DNA of 64,000 nt from Anaerolineales bacterium HSG25 (GCA_030377865.1 JAUCGA010000004.1:1-64000), one strand, 5' to 3'. Counted from the first letter of the stretch, positions 42,239 to 51,536 are shown. The notes: generated by a model not told the origin, from the sequence alone. Translations and numbers: made by a program.

Positions 42239-44389
42239 ATGTTATCGACCAGAGAACTTAGTAATGCCATTAATGCAAAACTGTGGTTTCAGGAAAATAT
42301 AGTCTTTTTCTTGCGACCTGCTGAGATTATTCGTCAATACCAGCCGACTAATCTACGAGCCGACTTTATTGCCGGTTTAACCGTGGCCGTGGTGATGTTA
42401 CCTCAAGCCATTGCCTACGCCCTCATTGCCGAACTTCCTGCCGAGGTGGGCTTATACTCAGCCATTGTAGCCGCTATTGTGGGAGCCTTGTGGGGATCAT
42501 CATTTCATTTACATACTGGGCCAACCAATGCCGCCTCATTGCTTGTGTTGTCTACATTATTACCCGTTGTATCAGCCGGAACTTCCGAATATATTGCCGC
42601 CGCGGCCTTAATGGCGGTCATTGTCGGCGTTACTCGCTTGCTTATGGGGTTGGCTCATTTGGGAGTATTGGTTAATTTCGTCTCCGATTCAGTCATTATT
42701 GGTTTCACTGCCGGAGCCGGAATTTTGATTAGTGCTAACCAACTCCGGCACCTACTCCATTTGCCCATCGAGAGTACGCCTCGTTTTGTCGAAACCGTCA
42801 TCGCCATTGCCAACAACCTATCGGCTACCCATGTCCCAACTCTCTTATTGGGCATCATCACCATCGTTACAATTTTGTTGATTAGGCGAGTGAAGCCGAG
42901 TTGGCCGGCCACTTTTATCGGCATGGTTACCACCTCGTTGCTGGTGGGGCTGTTTCATCTTGATCAATATGATGTAATTGTTTTAGGTGAATTACCCCGT
43001 AATTTGCCTCCTTTTGCTGTGCCCCCCTTGTTTAATCTGGCGCTACTCGAACAGGTTGCTATCGGCTCGTTTGCCGTCTCGATGATTGGTTTGGCCGAAG
43101 CAACCTCGATTACTCGCTCAATTGCCGCTCGTACCGGTCAACAGCTTGACAGTAATCAGGAGTTTGTGGGGCAAGGATTAGCCAATATTGCGGTTGGTTT
43201 TTTCTCCGGCTACCCATGTTCCGGCTCCTTTGCTCGGTCATCCGTCAACCACAATGCAGGGGCGCGTACCCCTTTAGCGGCGGTATTTTCGAGCATATTT
43301 GCTATGCTGGCGCTGTTATTATTTGCACCTTACGCCGCCTATCTGCCTCGTACAGCACTGGCTGGCGTACTCATGGTCACGGCTTATCGCATGGTTGACC
43401 GTAAAGAGATGAGACGGATTTGGAACGCCTCCTCCGGCGATAGTAGCATCATGGTTGCAACGCTCCTTGCTACGTTGTTTTTACCGTTACAATTTGCGGT
43501 TTTGGCCGGAATCATCGTCTCGATTGTTCGCTTTCTGGTCAAAACATCCACGCCGCGTGTTAATTCAGTCGTGCCGACCAAAGATTTTCTTAGCTTCCAA
43601 CGAGTTCGACAACATCCGGTTTGTCCTCAACTGGGTATTGTCGAAATTAGCGGCTCCCTCTATTTTGGTGCGGCGCAACATGTCGAAAAAACTATTCGAA
43701 GGAATCTGACCAAACATCCCGAACAACAATTTCTGATGCTCCGCATGCATCTGGTTGACCATTGCGATGTCAGTGGCATCCACATGTTAGAATCGGTGGT
43801 GCGGATTTATCGACAACGAAATGGCGACGTGTTTATCTCTGGGGCGCGGGGATTGCTCAGAGAACAGATGAGAACCTTTGGATTTGAGCAGTATTTGGGG
43901 CGTAACCATTTTCAGACCCGTCCCGAATCGATTTCCCATCTGTTTCATCGAGTCCTTGAACCATCGGTTTGTATTTATGAATGTGAGGCACGGGTTTTTG
44001 CCGAGTGTCAGGCTTTGCCTAAACAGTTGTATAATGAACCACAAACAGGTATCCAAAATGTACCAGAACACGACCTCGAAAGTTTGTATCCCAATGAGTT
44101 AAAGGCTCATATAGAAAATGGGTTTTTAATTTTGGTTGACGTGCGCGAACCTGCCGAGTTCCGTAAAGGACATATTCCAGATGCTCAGTCGATACCGTTA
44201 CGCCTGGTACGACAGAGAGGCTTAGAACTCCCCACCGACAGACCCATTATAATAGTTTGCCGGATTGGTCGCCGGAGTCGATTAGGAGCCAATATATTGA
44301 AAGATATGGGCTACAAAAGGGTTTATAACCTAGAAGGTGGTACCTTGGCTTGGGAAGCGGCGGGGTATCCGTTGGTGATTACTCGTTAA
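42239..44389 (+). CDS. SulP anion transporter fused to STAS and rhodanese domains
   Basis: 716 residues; GGAGG precedes the ATG. Residues about 35-440: SulP/SLC26 membrane domain (YQPTNLRADFIAGLTVAVVM, LPQAIAYALIAELPAEVGLY, SGSFARSSVNHNAGARTPLA). About 455-570: STAS domain (LGIVEISGSLYFGAAQHVEK, CDVSGIHMLESVVRIY). About 615-712: rhodanese domain (LILVDVREPAEFRKGHIPDA) with catalytic-type Cys674 in VCRIGRRSR and NLEGGTLAWEAAGYPLV. SulP proteins move sulfate, bicarbonate or similar anions; rhodaneses handle sulfane sulfur, so the fusion hints at sulfate or thiosulfate. No sulfur genes are adjacent. The domain order is clear; substrate is inferred. Confidence 0.9.
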   Translation: MLSTRELSNAINAKLWFQENIVFFLRPAEIIRQYQPTNLRADFIAGLTVAVVMLPQAIAYALIAELPAEVGLYSAIVAAIVGALWGSSFHLHTGPTNAASLLVLSTLLPVVSAGTSEYIAAAALMAVIVGVTRLLMGLAHLGVLVNFVSDSVIIGFTAGAGILISANQLRHLLHLPIESTPRFVETVIAIANNLSATHVPTLLLGIITIVTILLIRRVKPSWPATFIGMVTTSLLVGLFHLDQYDVIVLGELPRNLPPFAVPPLFNLALLEQVAIGSFAVSMIGLAEATSITRSIAARTGQQLDSNQEFVGQGLANIAVGFFSGYPCSGSFARSSVNHNAGARTPLAAVFSSIFAMLALLLFAPYAAYLPRTALAGVLMVTAYRMVDRKEMRRIWNASSGDSSIMVATLLATLFLPLQFAVLAGIIVSIVRFLVKTSTPRVNSVVPTKDFLSFQRVRQHPVCPQLGIVEISGSLYFGAAQHVEKTIRRNLTKHPEQQFLMLRMHLVDHCDVSGIHMLESVVRIYRQRNGDVFISGARGLLREQMRTFGFEQYLGRNHFQTRPESISHLFHRVLEPSVCIYECEARVFAECQALPKQLYNEPQTGIQNVPEHDLESLYPNELKAHIENGFLILVDVREPAEFRKGHIPDAQSIPLRLVRQRGLELPTDRPIIIVCRIGRRSRLGANILKDMGYKRVYNLEGGTLAWEAAGYPLVITR

Positions 44390-44483
44390 GGAATCGGGTG
44401 GGCGCTGAGAAATTTTCAACTTTTAAAACCCTTCAGGTATTAGCCGTCGGAGTGCGATAGCTTTAGCTATTGCCAGCCCGAAG

Positions 44484-44574
44484 GTAAATATTCAGTGAAC
44501 TCGCCAGAAAGAGTATCAGAAACCCGATTTCTTTAAGAAATCGGGTTTCTAGAGCTACTTTACTGAACTTTTAC
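44484..44574 (+). mobile_element. Family B miniature element, copy 6 (91 bp)
   Basis: Ends GTAAATATTCAGTGAACTCG and TTTACTGAACTTTTAC. Perfect 8-bp duplication GCCCGAAG on both sides (44476-44483, 44575-44582). Confidence 0.92.
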
Positions 44575-44648
44575 GCCCGAAGAGCTGAACAAAGTTTCGG
44601 TCAACTGACAGTTGGGAGATTTATTTTCTTGGAACGGCCTGAACTCTA

Positions 44649-44930
44649 GAGTTGTTCGGCAATAGAGGAGTGCAAAAGCTTCGGCTCTTTGGGGCTTTCC
44701 GTGCAAACGTCATGTTTGTATCATCATCTTCCCGCAAGTTTAAAACTTGCGGGAAGATTGCCTCATCAAAGTATCTAATTCAGGGCACAGTTTCGAGTTG
44801 CACGGAATCTACCAGAGAACCAAAGCTTCTTGCTTTTGCCGGAGACAAACATGCAAAAGCAAGAAACTTTTGCACTCCGTAGACCTCAAATTTGAGTTTT
44901 TATGCGATGATAAATTGTTGCCGAACAACT
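44649..44930 (+). mobile_element. Family A element interrupted by family C
   Basis: Ends GAGTTGTTCGGCAATAG and ATTGTTGCCGAACAACT with TA outside each. Removing the C element and one 8-bp repeat restores about 135 bp, the size of an intact A. Confidence 0.9.
44683..44821 (+). mobile_element. Family C miniature element, copy 4 (139 bp), nested in A
   Basis: Ends GGCTCTTTGGGGCTTTCCG and TCTACCAGAGAACC; perfect 8-bp duplication AAAGCTTC (44675-44682, 44822-44829), both halves being family A hairpin sequence. Confidence 0.95.
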
Positions 44931-45054
44931 TATCATCGCTCACCTCTCGAAACGTCTCGGTTCACTATCAAGAATAGACATGATGAGTTATAATACGGCT
45001 CAAAATTTGGAGTAGTCACGCTCTAAATTATTGCGTATCCAAAAGGAGAGACTT

Positions 45055-46107
45055 TTGTTTGATCAAGATATTCCCGACAATCATTGTTCTGGGTTTGTAG
45101 CCGTAGTGGGGCGACCCAACGTCGGCAAATCGACCCTACTGAATCATTTTTTGGGGCAAAAGGTTGCCATCGTTAGCCCTAAACCTCAAACCACACGCAA
45201 CCGATTACTCGGTATTCTCAACTTCCCATCTGATATCCATGCCGAAATATCAACGTTTATACCACCCGCCCAAGTCGTCTTTATAGATACTCCCGGTATC
45301 CACAAACCCCAACACAGGTTGGGTAAATTTTTAGTCGATACGGCCATGGAAGCCATTCCCAATTCTGATGCGGTGTTGTGGATCGTCGATGCCAGCCATG
45401 CTCCCAATCGATCCGATAAAATGGTGGCTCAGGCTTTGGCTCAAGCCAGACAACAGGGTAGACTAACTGGTAAAGTTCTGCTCGTTTTGAACAAAATCGA
45501 CCTTGTAGGTAAAATCCCTAAAGAGGCGTTTGGGCAATCGACCTTGCCCTCAGCCAAACAGGCCGACATCATCAACTATCATCACACCCTCAGCAATTTG
45601 ACCTATATTGAAAGCCTAAGCAAACCCTTTATGGATTTGTTTAACGCCGATAGCTGGATTCCTATGTCTGCCACACTCGGTACCAATCAATCCTATTTGC
45701 TATATTATTTGGTTGACCAACTCCCGCTTGGCCCACGGTTTTTTCCCGAAGACCAAGTGACCGACCAAAACATGCGTTTTATTGCCGCCGACATCGTCCG
45801 CGAAGCCGCGCTTAATCTGCTACAAAAAGAGATTCCTCATACAATTGCCGTTGGAATTGAGGAATTTAAGGAGCGTAGTGACACCATGACCTACATCAAC
45901 GCCACCATTATTTTAGAGCGAGACAGTCACAAAAAAATCGTCATTGGTAAAAATGGGCGTACCCTCAAACGAATCGGTCAGCATGCTCGTAAAGAACTAG
46001 AAGCGTTGATTGGAACCAAAGTTTACTTAGAATTATGGGTAAAAGTTCGTCCTAAATGGCGAAGTAAAGAAGAAGAGTTGAAACAACTTGGCTATTCGTT
46101 AGCGTGA
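45055..46107 (+). CDS. era: GTPase Era
   Basis: 350 residues from a TTG at 45055, with AAGGAGAG at 6 bases; the upstream in-frame TTG at 45031 lacks a site. Era binds 16S rRNA and 30S subunits and couples maturation to growth. G1 GRPNVGKST, G2 QTTRNRLLG, G3 DTPGIHKP, G4 NKID, G5 region SATLG, and a C-terminal KH domain IVIGKNGRTLKRIGQHARKE. It is about 50 residues longer than E. coli Era: the extra lies mainly between G4 and G5 (KEAFGQSTLPSAKQADIINY and on) and between G2 and G3 (FPSDIHAEISTFIPPA). Monocistronic here, without the usual rnc neighbour. Confidence 0.93.
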   Translation: MFDQDIPDNHCSGFVAVVGRPNVGKSTLLNHFLGQKVAIVSPKPQTTRNRLLGILNFPSDIHAEISTFIPPAQVVFIDTPGIHKPQHRLGKFLVDTAMEAIPNSDAVLWIVDASHAPNRSDKMVAQALAQARQQGRLTGKVLLVLNKIDLVGKIPKEAFGQSTLPSAKQADIINYHHTLSNLTYIESLSKPFMDLFNADSWIPMSATLGTNQSYLLYYLVDQLPLGPRFFPEDQVTDQNMRFIAADIVREAALNLLQKEIPHTIAVGIEEFKERSDTMTYINATIILERDSHKKIVIGKNGRTLKRIGQHARKELEALIGTKVYLELWVKVRPKWRSKEEELKQLGYSLA

Positions 46108-46114
46108 TTTGACG

Positions 46115-46236
46115 ATTCAGAGATTCAATGATTCAACGATTCAATGATTCAACGATTCAATGATTCAATGATTCAGCGATTCAACAAGGCACACTAGCTT
46201 ACGCCTGAATCGTTGAATCATTGAATCGCTGAATCT
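46115..46236. repeat. ATTCAACG/ATTCAATG tandem units with inverted partner
   Basis: About nine GATTCAAYGATTCAAYG-type units, a short GCACACTAGCTTACGCC loop, then CGTTGAATCATTGAATCGC in inverse, giving a long hairpin between era and ilvD. Confidence 0.8.
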
Positions 46237-46257
46237 ACATAAAAAAGGAAAAAACCA

Positions 46258-47940
46258 ATGCCAGAGAATAGACGCAGTAGAATTATTACCGAAGGACCAT
46301 CCAGAAGCCCCAACCGAGCCATGCTCCGAGCGGTGGGGTTTGGCGACGACGATTTTGTCAAACCGATTATTGGAGTTGCCAACGGATACAGCACCATCAC
46401 CCCATGTAACGCCGGATTAGACATCTTAACCAAACGAGCCGAAGCAGAACTCAAAGAGATTGGAGCCATGCCCCAAACTTTTGGCACAATTACCATTAGC
46501 GACGGCATTTCGATGGGGACAGAGGGCATGAAATACTCGCTTGTTTCTCGTGAAGTAATCGCCGATTCGATTGAAACGGTCTGTAATGGGCAAAGCATGG
46601 ACGGTTTACTCGCCATTGGCGGCTGTGACAAAAATATGCCCGGCGCGTTAATCGCCATTGCCCGTTTGAATATTCCGGCCGTTTTTGTGTATGGTGGAAC
46701 CATTAAACCGGGCCATCATGATGGTCGAGACCTAACCATAGTTAGCTCTTTTGAAGCAGTGGGCGAATATAGCGCCGGAAAAATCGATGAGGAAGAGTTA
46801 ATGGCCGTTGAACGTGAAGCCTGTCCGGGCGCGGGGTCATGCGGGGGCATGTACACCGCCAACACCATGTCATCAGCTATCGAAGCGATGGGCATGAGCT
46901 TGTTCTCATCCTCGACGATGGCCGCTGAGGATGGTGAAAAGACCGACAGCACCGCCCAATCGGCCACGGTACTGGTCGAAGCGGTCAAAAATCAACTACT
47001 TCCCAGTCAAATTATGACCCGCAAAGCCTTCGAGAATGCCATCGCCGTAATTATGGCTGTGGGTGGCTCGACCAATTCGGTGCTCCACCTATTGGCGATT
47101 GCTCATGCCGCTGGAGTACCGCTTGCCATTGAAGATTTCGAGGCGATTCGCCTCAAAGTACCAGTTTTTTGTGACCTGAAACCTTCGGGGAAATACGTGG
47201 CAACCAATCTACATCAAGCTGGTGGCGTGCCACAAGTTATGAAAATGTTGCTAAAAGAAGGGTTAATCCACGGCGATGCCATGACCATTACTGGGAAAAC
47301 CATCGCTGAACAGTTAGCCAACGTGCCCGACCAACCGGCTTCTGACCAAGAAGTGATTCGACCCCTTAGCGAGCCTCTTTATAAAGAAGGGCATTTGGTA
47401 GTCTTAAAAGGCAACCTTGCTACGGAAGGCGCGGTCGCTAAAGTAACCGGAGTCAAAAAATCTATGATTACTGGCCCGGCTCGAGTGTTTGAAGCGGAAG
47501 AGGAGTGCCTGAAAGCAATTTTGGCGAAGAGGATTAACCCCGGTGATATTCTGGTCATTCGGTACGAAGGGCCAAAAGGTGGCCCCGGCATGCGCGAAAT
47601 GTTAGCCCCCACCTCGGCCATTATCGGCGCTGGTTTGGGCGATTCGGTCGGTTTGATTACCGATGGCCGTTTTTCTGGCGGGACGTATGGCATGGTGGTT
47701 GGGCATGTCGCCCCTGAAGCCGCGGTTGGTGGGACAATTGGTTTAGTGCAGGAAGGGGATTCGATTACGATTGATGCCACCCAACACCTGTTGCAACTCA
47801 ATATTTCTGATGATGAGCTGGCCGCTCGACAAGCGGCCTGGCAACCCAAAGCACCGCGCTATACCTCTGGTGTGTTGGCAAAATATGCCAAACTGGTCTC
47901 GAGCAGTAGCTTGGGTGCAGTAACCGATTTAGATTTGTAA
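46258..47940 (+). CDS. ilvD: Dihydroxy-acid dehydratase
   Basis: 560 residues, full length. IlvD dehydrates 2,3-dihydroxyisovalerate and its homologue in valine/isoleucine synthesis with an Fe-S cluster and Mg. Seen: ARAMLRA-type [17 protein letters not shown], cluster cysteines in [17 protein letters not shown] and [15 protein letters not shown], and the C-terminal [36 protein letters not shown] precedes the ATG. It is separate from ilvA-like 59040-60263 and from ilvC or ilvB, so isoleucine genes are scattered. Palindrome P follows its stop at once and may serve as its terminator. Confidence 0.96.
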   Translation: MPENRRSRIITEGPSRSPNRAMLRAVGFGDDDFVKPIIGVANGYSTITPCNAGLDILTKRAEAELKEIGAMPQTFGTITISDGISMGTEGMKYSLVSREVIADSIETVCNGQSMDGLLAIGGCDKNMPGALIAIARLNIPAVFVYGGTIKPGHHDGRDLTIVSSFEAVGEYSAGKIDEEELMAVEREACPGAGSCGGMYTANTMSSAIEAMGMSLFSSSTMAAEDGEKTDSTAQSATVLVEAVKNQLLPSQIMTRKAFENAIAVIMAVGGSTNSVLHLLAIAHAAGVPLAIEDFEAIRLKVPVFCDLKPSGKYVATNLHQAGGVPQVMKMLLKEGLIHGDAMTITGKTIAEQLANVPDQPASDQEVIRPLSEPLYKEGHLVVLKGNLATEGAVAKVTGVKKSMITGPARVFEAEEECLKAILAKRINPGDILVIRYEGPKGGPGMREMLAPTSAIIGAGLGDSVGLITDGRFSGGTYGMVVGHVAPEAAVGGTIGLVQEGDSITIDATQHLLQLNISDDELAARQAAWQPKAPRYTSGVLAKYAKLVSSSSLGAVTDLDL

Positions 47941-47948
47941 TTTATAAA

Positions 47949-47987
47949 CGTGGAGTGGTTCAATCTTTAAGATTGAACCACTCCACG
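47949..47987. repeat. Palindrome family P, copy 3
   Basis: Same 23-bp core as at 2068, with arms extended to CGTGGAGT / ACTCCACG, making a perfect 39-bp palindrome 9 bp after ilvD. Confidence 0.88.
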
Positions 47988-48004
47988 TCATACTGGAGAA
48001 GACA

Positions 48005-48418
48005 ATGCCCTCATTAGTCCATTCATTTATCCAAGCAAAATTAATTGCCATCTTGATTCAACTAAGTTTATACAACGTCCATTCCGAATTGACCATCAAT
48101 ATCAATGGCAAAGATTACACCCCCGACATCGTCTTATACCCGTTGCAAAAAATCGATCTACTGGATGATGTGATAAAGATGAGTGATTTGCCCTTATTAG
48201 CCATTGAAATCCTATCCCCGACCCAAGGGACAATGGAGATAACTGATAAGTTCAAGCTCTACTTTGAGGCGGGAATCCAATCTTGTTGGTTGGTTCAGCC
48301 CGCCCTTCAATCAATTCTTGTTTGTTCCTCATTTCATAACCGAACCACCTTTTCTCATGGCGAGTTCGTCGATGAGACCTTAAAGATTTGTTTCCCGTTA
48401 GAAAACCTTTTTTCGTAG
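48005..48418 (+). CDS. Short Uma2-family (DUF820) protein
   Basis: 137 residues; TGGAGAAGACA precedes the ATG. It contains the Uma2 core, a PD-(D/E)XK-like fold: PSLVHSFIQAKLIAILIQL near the N terminus, YTPDIVLYP with the conserved Pro-Asp, and LLAIEILSPTQGTMEITDKFKLYFEAGIQSCWLV with the Glu and Lys positions. Typical Uma2 proteins have about 190 residues, so this is a short form lacking part of the N terminus. Uma2 genes are abundant in Cyanobacteria and Chloroflexota and their function is unsettled (putative nuclease). Its neighbour at 48712 is another member. Confidence 0.75.
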   Translation: MPSLVHSFIQAKLIAILIQLSLYNVHSELTININGKDYTPDIVLYPLQKIDLLDDVIKMSDLPLLAIEILSPTQGTMEITDKFKLYFEAGIQSCWLVQPALQSILVCSSFHNRTTFSHGEFVDETLKICFPLENLFS

Positions 48419-48451
48419 AACAAAATGGAATTAAAAGAGATGCCCACATTA

Positions 48452-48575
48452 GAACTGTTCGGCAATAAACAAGGCGGGTATTTATTGAGCTATCGGAGTG
48501 CAAGAATTTTATTCTTGCCAGTCAAAATGGAATTTTGACACTCCATTCCGCACGAATCTTATTCCCGAACAAGTC
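48452..48575 (+). mobile_element. Family A frame with a different hairpin
   Basis: Ends GAACTGTTCGGCAATAAAC and TTATTCCCGAACAAGTC, with TA on each side (48450-48451, 48576-48577). The hairpin is GGAGTGCAAGAATTTTATTC...GAATTTTGACACTCC, not the usual AAAAGC stem. Confidence 0.78.
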
Positions 48576-48671
48576 TATAGATCGAAGGGCTGTCGAAATC
48601 CGTTATCCCGTAGAATTGGGTTTGGAAGCTTCTATAATATGTTTCCCAAGCGACGGGTGGCGCAGGAGTGA

Positions 48672-48680
48672 TGGTATAAT
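48672..48680 (+). promoter_or_regulatory. Extended -10 promoter
   Basis: TGGTATAAT: a perfect TATAAT at 48675-48680 with the TGn extension, 32 bp before the Uma2 start. No good -35 box at the usual spacing. Confidence 0.5.
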
Positions 48681-48711
48681 ACAGGCAGAGCCATGTTTAG
48701 CGGAGGATACC

Positions 48712-49539
48712 ATGATAACTAGTCAAAACATCAAAGAAAAAAGCAATCCACACACCTATACCAAACAAATTTTGGACAGTAAGTTACCCTACGAAGATGG
48801 CGACCCATTAGAAACGCAATGGCATTTGGATGCGATGCACTTGCTCACTCGCATCATACGATATTACTATCTTCAGCAGGGAGATGTGTTTGTGGGGGGA
48901 AATATGTTTGTCTATTTTGACCCCGACCAGCAAAAAAACAAGAATTTTTATAATCCAGACCTGTTTTTGGTTAAGGGCGTATCAGACCTTCGACCTCGAA
49001 ACTCGTGGGTAGTTTGGGAAGAGGGATTTTTAACACCTAATGTAGTGGTTGAACTGCTCTCGCCAAGTATGGATAATCTTGATTTGATTGGCAAAAAGAA
49101 TGTTTATGAACAGATATTACATGCCCCTGAATATGTAGTCTACAACCCAAATAAGCGACAGTTAAAAGGTTGGCGATTGATTGCCGGACAATATCAGTCG
49201 ATTCAACCAAACGAAAAAGGTTGGCTCTGGCTGACTGAACTTGATTTATGGCTCGGCCTAGCCGATTACACCATCATCCCCAATACTCCCCCCTTGCCTG
49301 TGTTACGTGTTTTTGACAAAAGCGGCAATTTAATCCCCTCACCAACAGATACAGAATCCCAACAAGCAATTATCGAACGCTTACGCGCCGAAGAGGCTCG
49401 CGAACAGACAAAACAGGCACAGCTATTAGCCGAAAAACTAAAAAAACGAGCGACCGCGGCTGAGAAACGAGCTGATACGGCAGAACTGGAAATTGTCCGC
49501 TTAAAGGCTTTGTTAGAGAAAAAGAGGCAAACCTCATGA
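48712..49539 (+). CDS. Uma2-family protein with C-terminal coiled coil
   Basis: 275 residues from the ATG at 48712, preceded by CGGAGGATACC; a longer frame from 48535 starts in a repeat and is rejected. The Uma2 core spans about 25-205: HLDAMHLLTRIIRYYYLQQ, YFDPDQQKNKNFYNPDLFLV (the PD motif), NVVVELLSPSMDNLDLIGKK (Glu and later Lys), YEQILHAPEYVVYNP. Residues about 228-272 form a charged coiled coil (LRAEEAREQTKQAQLLAEKL, KKRATAAEKRADTAELEIVR). This domain order is common in Uma2 proteins of filamentous bacteria. The stop overlaps the next start (ATGA), so it is coupled to the glycosidase-like gene. Function unknown. Confidence 0.85.
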   Translation: MITSQNIKEKSNPHTYTKQILDSKLPYEDGDPLETQWHLDAMHLLTRIIRYYYLQQGDVFVGGNMFVYFDPDQQKNKNFYNPDLFLVKGVSDLRPRNSWVVWEEGFLTPNVVVELLSPSMDNLDLIGKKNVYEQILHAPEYVVYNPNKRQLKGWRLIAGQYQSIQPNEKGWLWLTELDLWLGLADYTIIPNTPPLPVLRVFDKSGNLIPSPTDTESQQAIIERLRAEEAREQTKQAQLLAEKLKKRATAAEKRADTAELEIVRLKALLEKKRQTS

Positions 49540-50870
49540 ATCCAACCACCCATTTGGGCGAAGCTCGTCGTAGAGCGCTGGATATTTTACAAAATTGTGT
49601 TACCCCGCATGGCTTTCGGGCTTCGGCCTTGGCGGCAGGCTATCCTCAGATTTGGGCGAGAGATAGTATTGTCACTTTTTTGGGTGCGGCGGCCACCAAC
49701 GACCCAACGTTAATTGCTACCGGACGAGCCTCGCTAGAAACCATGAGCGCTCATCAGTCGCGCCGAGGTTTGATCCAATTGAATGTCAACCCCGATACTG
49801 GTTATATTAGTACCGAAAATGCCGGAGCTACTGACGCAAATTTGTGGTATATTTTAGGCCACTATCTCTATTTTCAACTGACCGAAGATGTTGCATTTTT
49901 AGCCGAGCATTGGGCGAGCATCGGTCAGGCTTTGCTTTGGCTTGAGTATCAGGACATGAATGAATGTGGCCTGCTCGAAGTGCCAGAAGCCGGAGATTGG
50001 ATGGATCTGTTGGCGGTGCGATATAATGTTTTGTATGATAATATCCTCTATTATGCCGCAGTGTTAGCCTACGAGTCCTTGTCAGCACATCTACCGACCG
50101 AAACTCAGATCCATGACCCATTTATCAGTCCGGCTGACATCCATGAGCGGATCAATCTGCTGATGTGGATTGACCGTTGTTGGGTGGCTGACCATTTTGC
50201 CGATCATCTGGAAAAATTGAAATCTATTCGGCTAGAATGGTTCATGGTCTATCACAATTTAGGCTCAATCTCAAGCCGTCCCTTTTATTTGCCTTGGGTG
50301 GCATTCCGAGAATATGGTGATTGGTGTGATAGCTTGGGTAATATCTTGGCAATTTTGACCGGCGTAGCTGACGGACATCGAACCGAACATATTTTACGCT
50401 ACATGCAACAGGTCGGCATGGCCGAGCCGTATCCGACCAAAGCCATCTATCCCCCAATTTATCCAGGTGAGAGCAATTGGCGAGAATATTATCGTAGCCG
50501 AAACCTGAATATGCCGCACCAATACCATAATGGCGGTATCTGGCCGATGATTGGAGGGTTGCATGTGGCCGCATTGGTACGCCATAAATGGTTTAATGAA
50601 GCCTACCGTCTCCTACTTTCCTTAGCTGAGGCCAACTACCAAGGCTCTGAGCGGGAGTGGGAGTTTAACGAATGGATTCATGGCCGCACCGGGCATCCGA
50701 TGGGGTATGTTCAACAGGCTTGGTCGGCGGCCATGTTTTTATATGCTGATTACGCAGTGCAAACTCATAAATTACCACTATTTGATGACCTGCTTCTCGC
50801 CAAACCGGCTGAGGCAATTGCCAGCGAAGATAACGAGTTTTCTATGACGGGTGGGGGAGGCCCAGCTTGA
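49536..50870 (+). CDS. Six-hairpin glycoside hydrolase-like protein (debranching/neutral invertase type)
   Basis: 444 residues. An alpha-toroid fold: GFRASALAAGYPQIWARDSI, VTFLGAAATNDP, STENAGATDANLWYILGHYL, DMNECGLLEVPEAGDWMD, NMPHQYHNGGIWPMIGGLHV and GREWEFNEWIHGRTG-like EREWEFNEWIHGRTGHPMGY. The pattern WARD, DxxLW and NGGIWP with Glu in EFNEWIHG is shared by glycogen debranching (amylo-alpha-1,6-glucosidase) and GH100 neutral invertase-like proteins; acid candidates are Asp in WMDLL and Glu in FNEW. No signal peptide. Coupled by ATGA to the Uma2 gene. Substrate class (glucan or sucrose) cannot be fixed. Confidence 0.75.
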   Translation: MNPTTHLGEARRRALDILQNCVTPHGFRASALAAGYPQIWARDSIVTFLGAAATNDPTLIATGRASLETMSAHQSRRGLIQLNVNPDTGYISTENAGATDANLWYILGHYLYFQLTEDVAFLAEHWASIGQALLWLEYQDMNECGLLEVPEAGDWMDLLAVRYNVLYDNILYYAAVLAYESLSAHLPTETQIHDPFISPADIHERINLLMWIDRCWVADHFADHLEKLKSIRLEWFMVYHNLGSISSRPFYLPWVAFREYGDWCDSLGNILAILTGVADGHRTEHILRYMQQVGMAEPYPTKAIYPPIYPGESNWREYYRSRNLNMPHQYHNGGIWPMIGGLHVAALVRHKWFNEAYRLLLSLAEANYQGSEREWEFNEWIHGRTGHPMGYVQQAWSAAMFLYADYAVQTHKLPLFDDLLLAKPAEAIASEDNEFSMTGGGGPA

Positions 50871-50983
50871 GGCGTAAATCCTCGGGTAGTTGGAGCGCAC
50901 GTAGTGCGGACGGTTTTTAGTTTTTTACTACCGGAGAACTTCTGCCAAGCCGTACTAGTATTAGTTCTGTTTTAGGAGAAACC

Positions 50984-51364
50984 ATGAAAAAATTCGATAT
51001 TTACAATAAAAATATATACATCGGTTGGAGTAACCTTAGAAAAAAAGATGCATCGACAGGCGTTGTTTACGGCCAATTTTGCCCTGTGGATAGCTACAAA
51101 GATATCCAATCTTTGATCCAAAGACGAATAGAGATTGATAAATTGGACAAAAAAGAAGCTGTAATCTTAGAGCAAGCCTTAAAACAGGTAGAACTAAAGG
51201 TAAAACCTGAAAATGGCGAGTTTTTTGAGGCTCCCGTCGAGGTGCAAATTAACGATTTTTCACGCGAACTTGCTCCAAACGACATAGAGGTGTTAGTCCT
51301 TGGTTTAGATTATTTGGCCTATAAAGAATGGTTTGATGATGAAGAACAAGAGATTTTTAGCTAA
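50984..51364 (+). CDS. Hypothetical 126-residue protein
   Basis: AGGAGAAACC precedes the ATG, supporting a real gene. The sequence is mixed alpha/beta, acidic, without signal peptide or membrane segment; residues about 45-70 are a charged helix (LIQRRIEIDKLDKKEAVILE). No family recognised. It is flanked by a GGAGCGCACGTAGTGCGGAC palindrome on the left and the GTTCCCAATCTGGAG repeat on the right. Confidence 0.6.
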   Translation: MKKFDIYNKNIYIGWSNLRKKDASTGVVYGQFCPVDSYKDIQSLIQRRIEIDKLDKKEAVILEQALKQVELKVKPENGEFFEAPVEVQINDFSRELAPNDIEVLVLGLDYLAYKEWFDDEEQEIFS

Positions 51365-51504
51365 AATAGGTTACTGTTAGTCTGGAGGGTAATCATGCCC
51401 CCCTTGTTCCTAAACTGAGTTTGGGAATACAATTGCTCAAGTAAACTCTGTTTACGACTTGCAACATGCCAGAAACAGAGTTTCTGTGGCAAATACGTTC
51501 CCAA

Positions 51505-51536
51505 TCTGGAGATTGGGAACGAGGGGAACGAGGGGA
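51505..51536. repeat. GTTCCCAATCTGGAGATTGG repeat, copy 1
   Basis: Palindromic GTTCCCAATCT/AGATTGGGAAC followed by GAGGGGAAC. Copies also in both spacers of the triplicated array (about 54560 and 56680), each next to GAAACAGAGTTTCT. Confidence 0.75.

Larger units (their letters stand above)
44390..45054. other. Spacer with family B, E-type end and nested A/C elements
   Basis: No gene supported. Family B 44484-44574, an E-type right end near 44610-44640, and family A (44649-44930) interrupted by family C (44683-44821). Confidence 0.75.

Noticed and set aside
46115-46236. Possible CRISPR-like array of GATTCAACG units
   Set aside because: Units are about 8-16 bp with no unique spacers and end in an inverted copy; it is a simple tandem/palindromic repeat.
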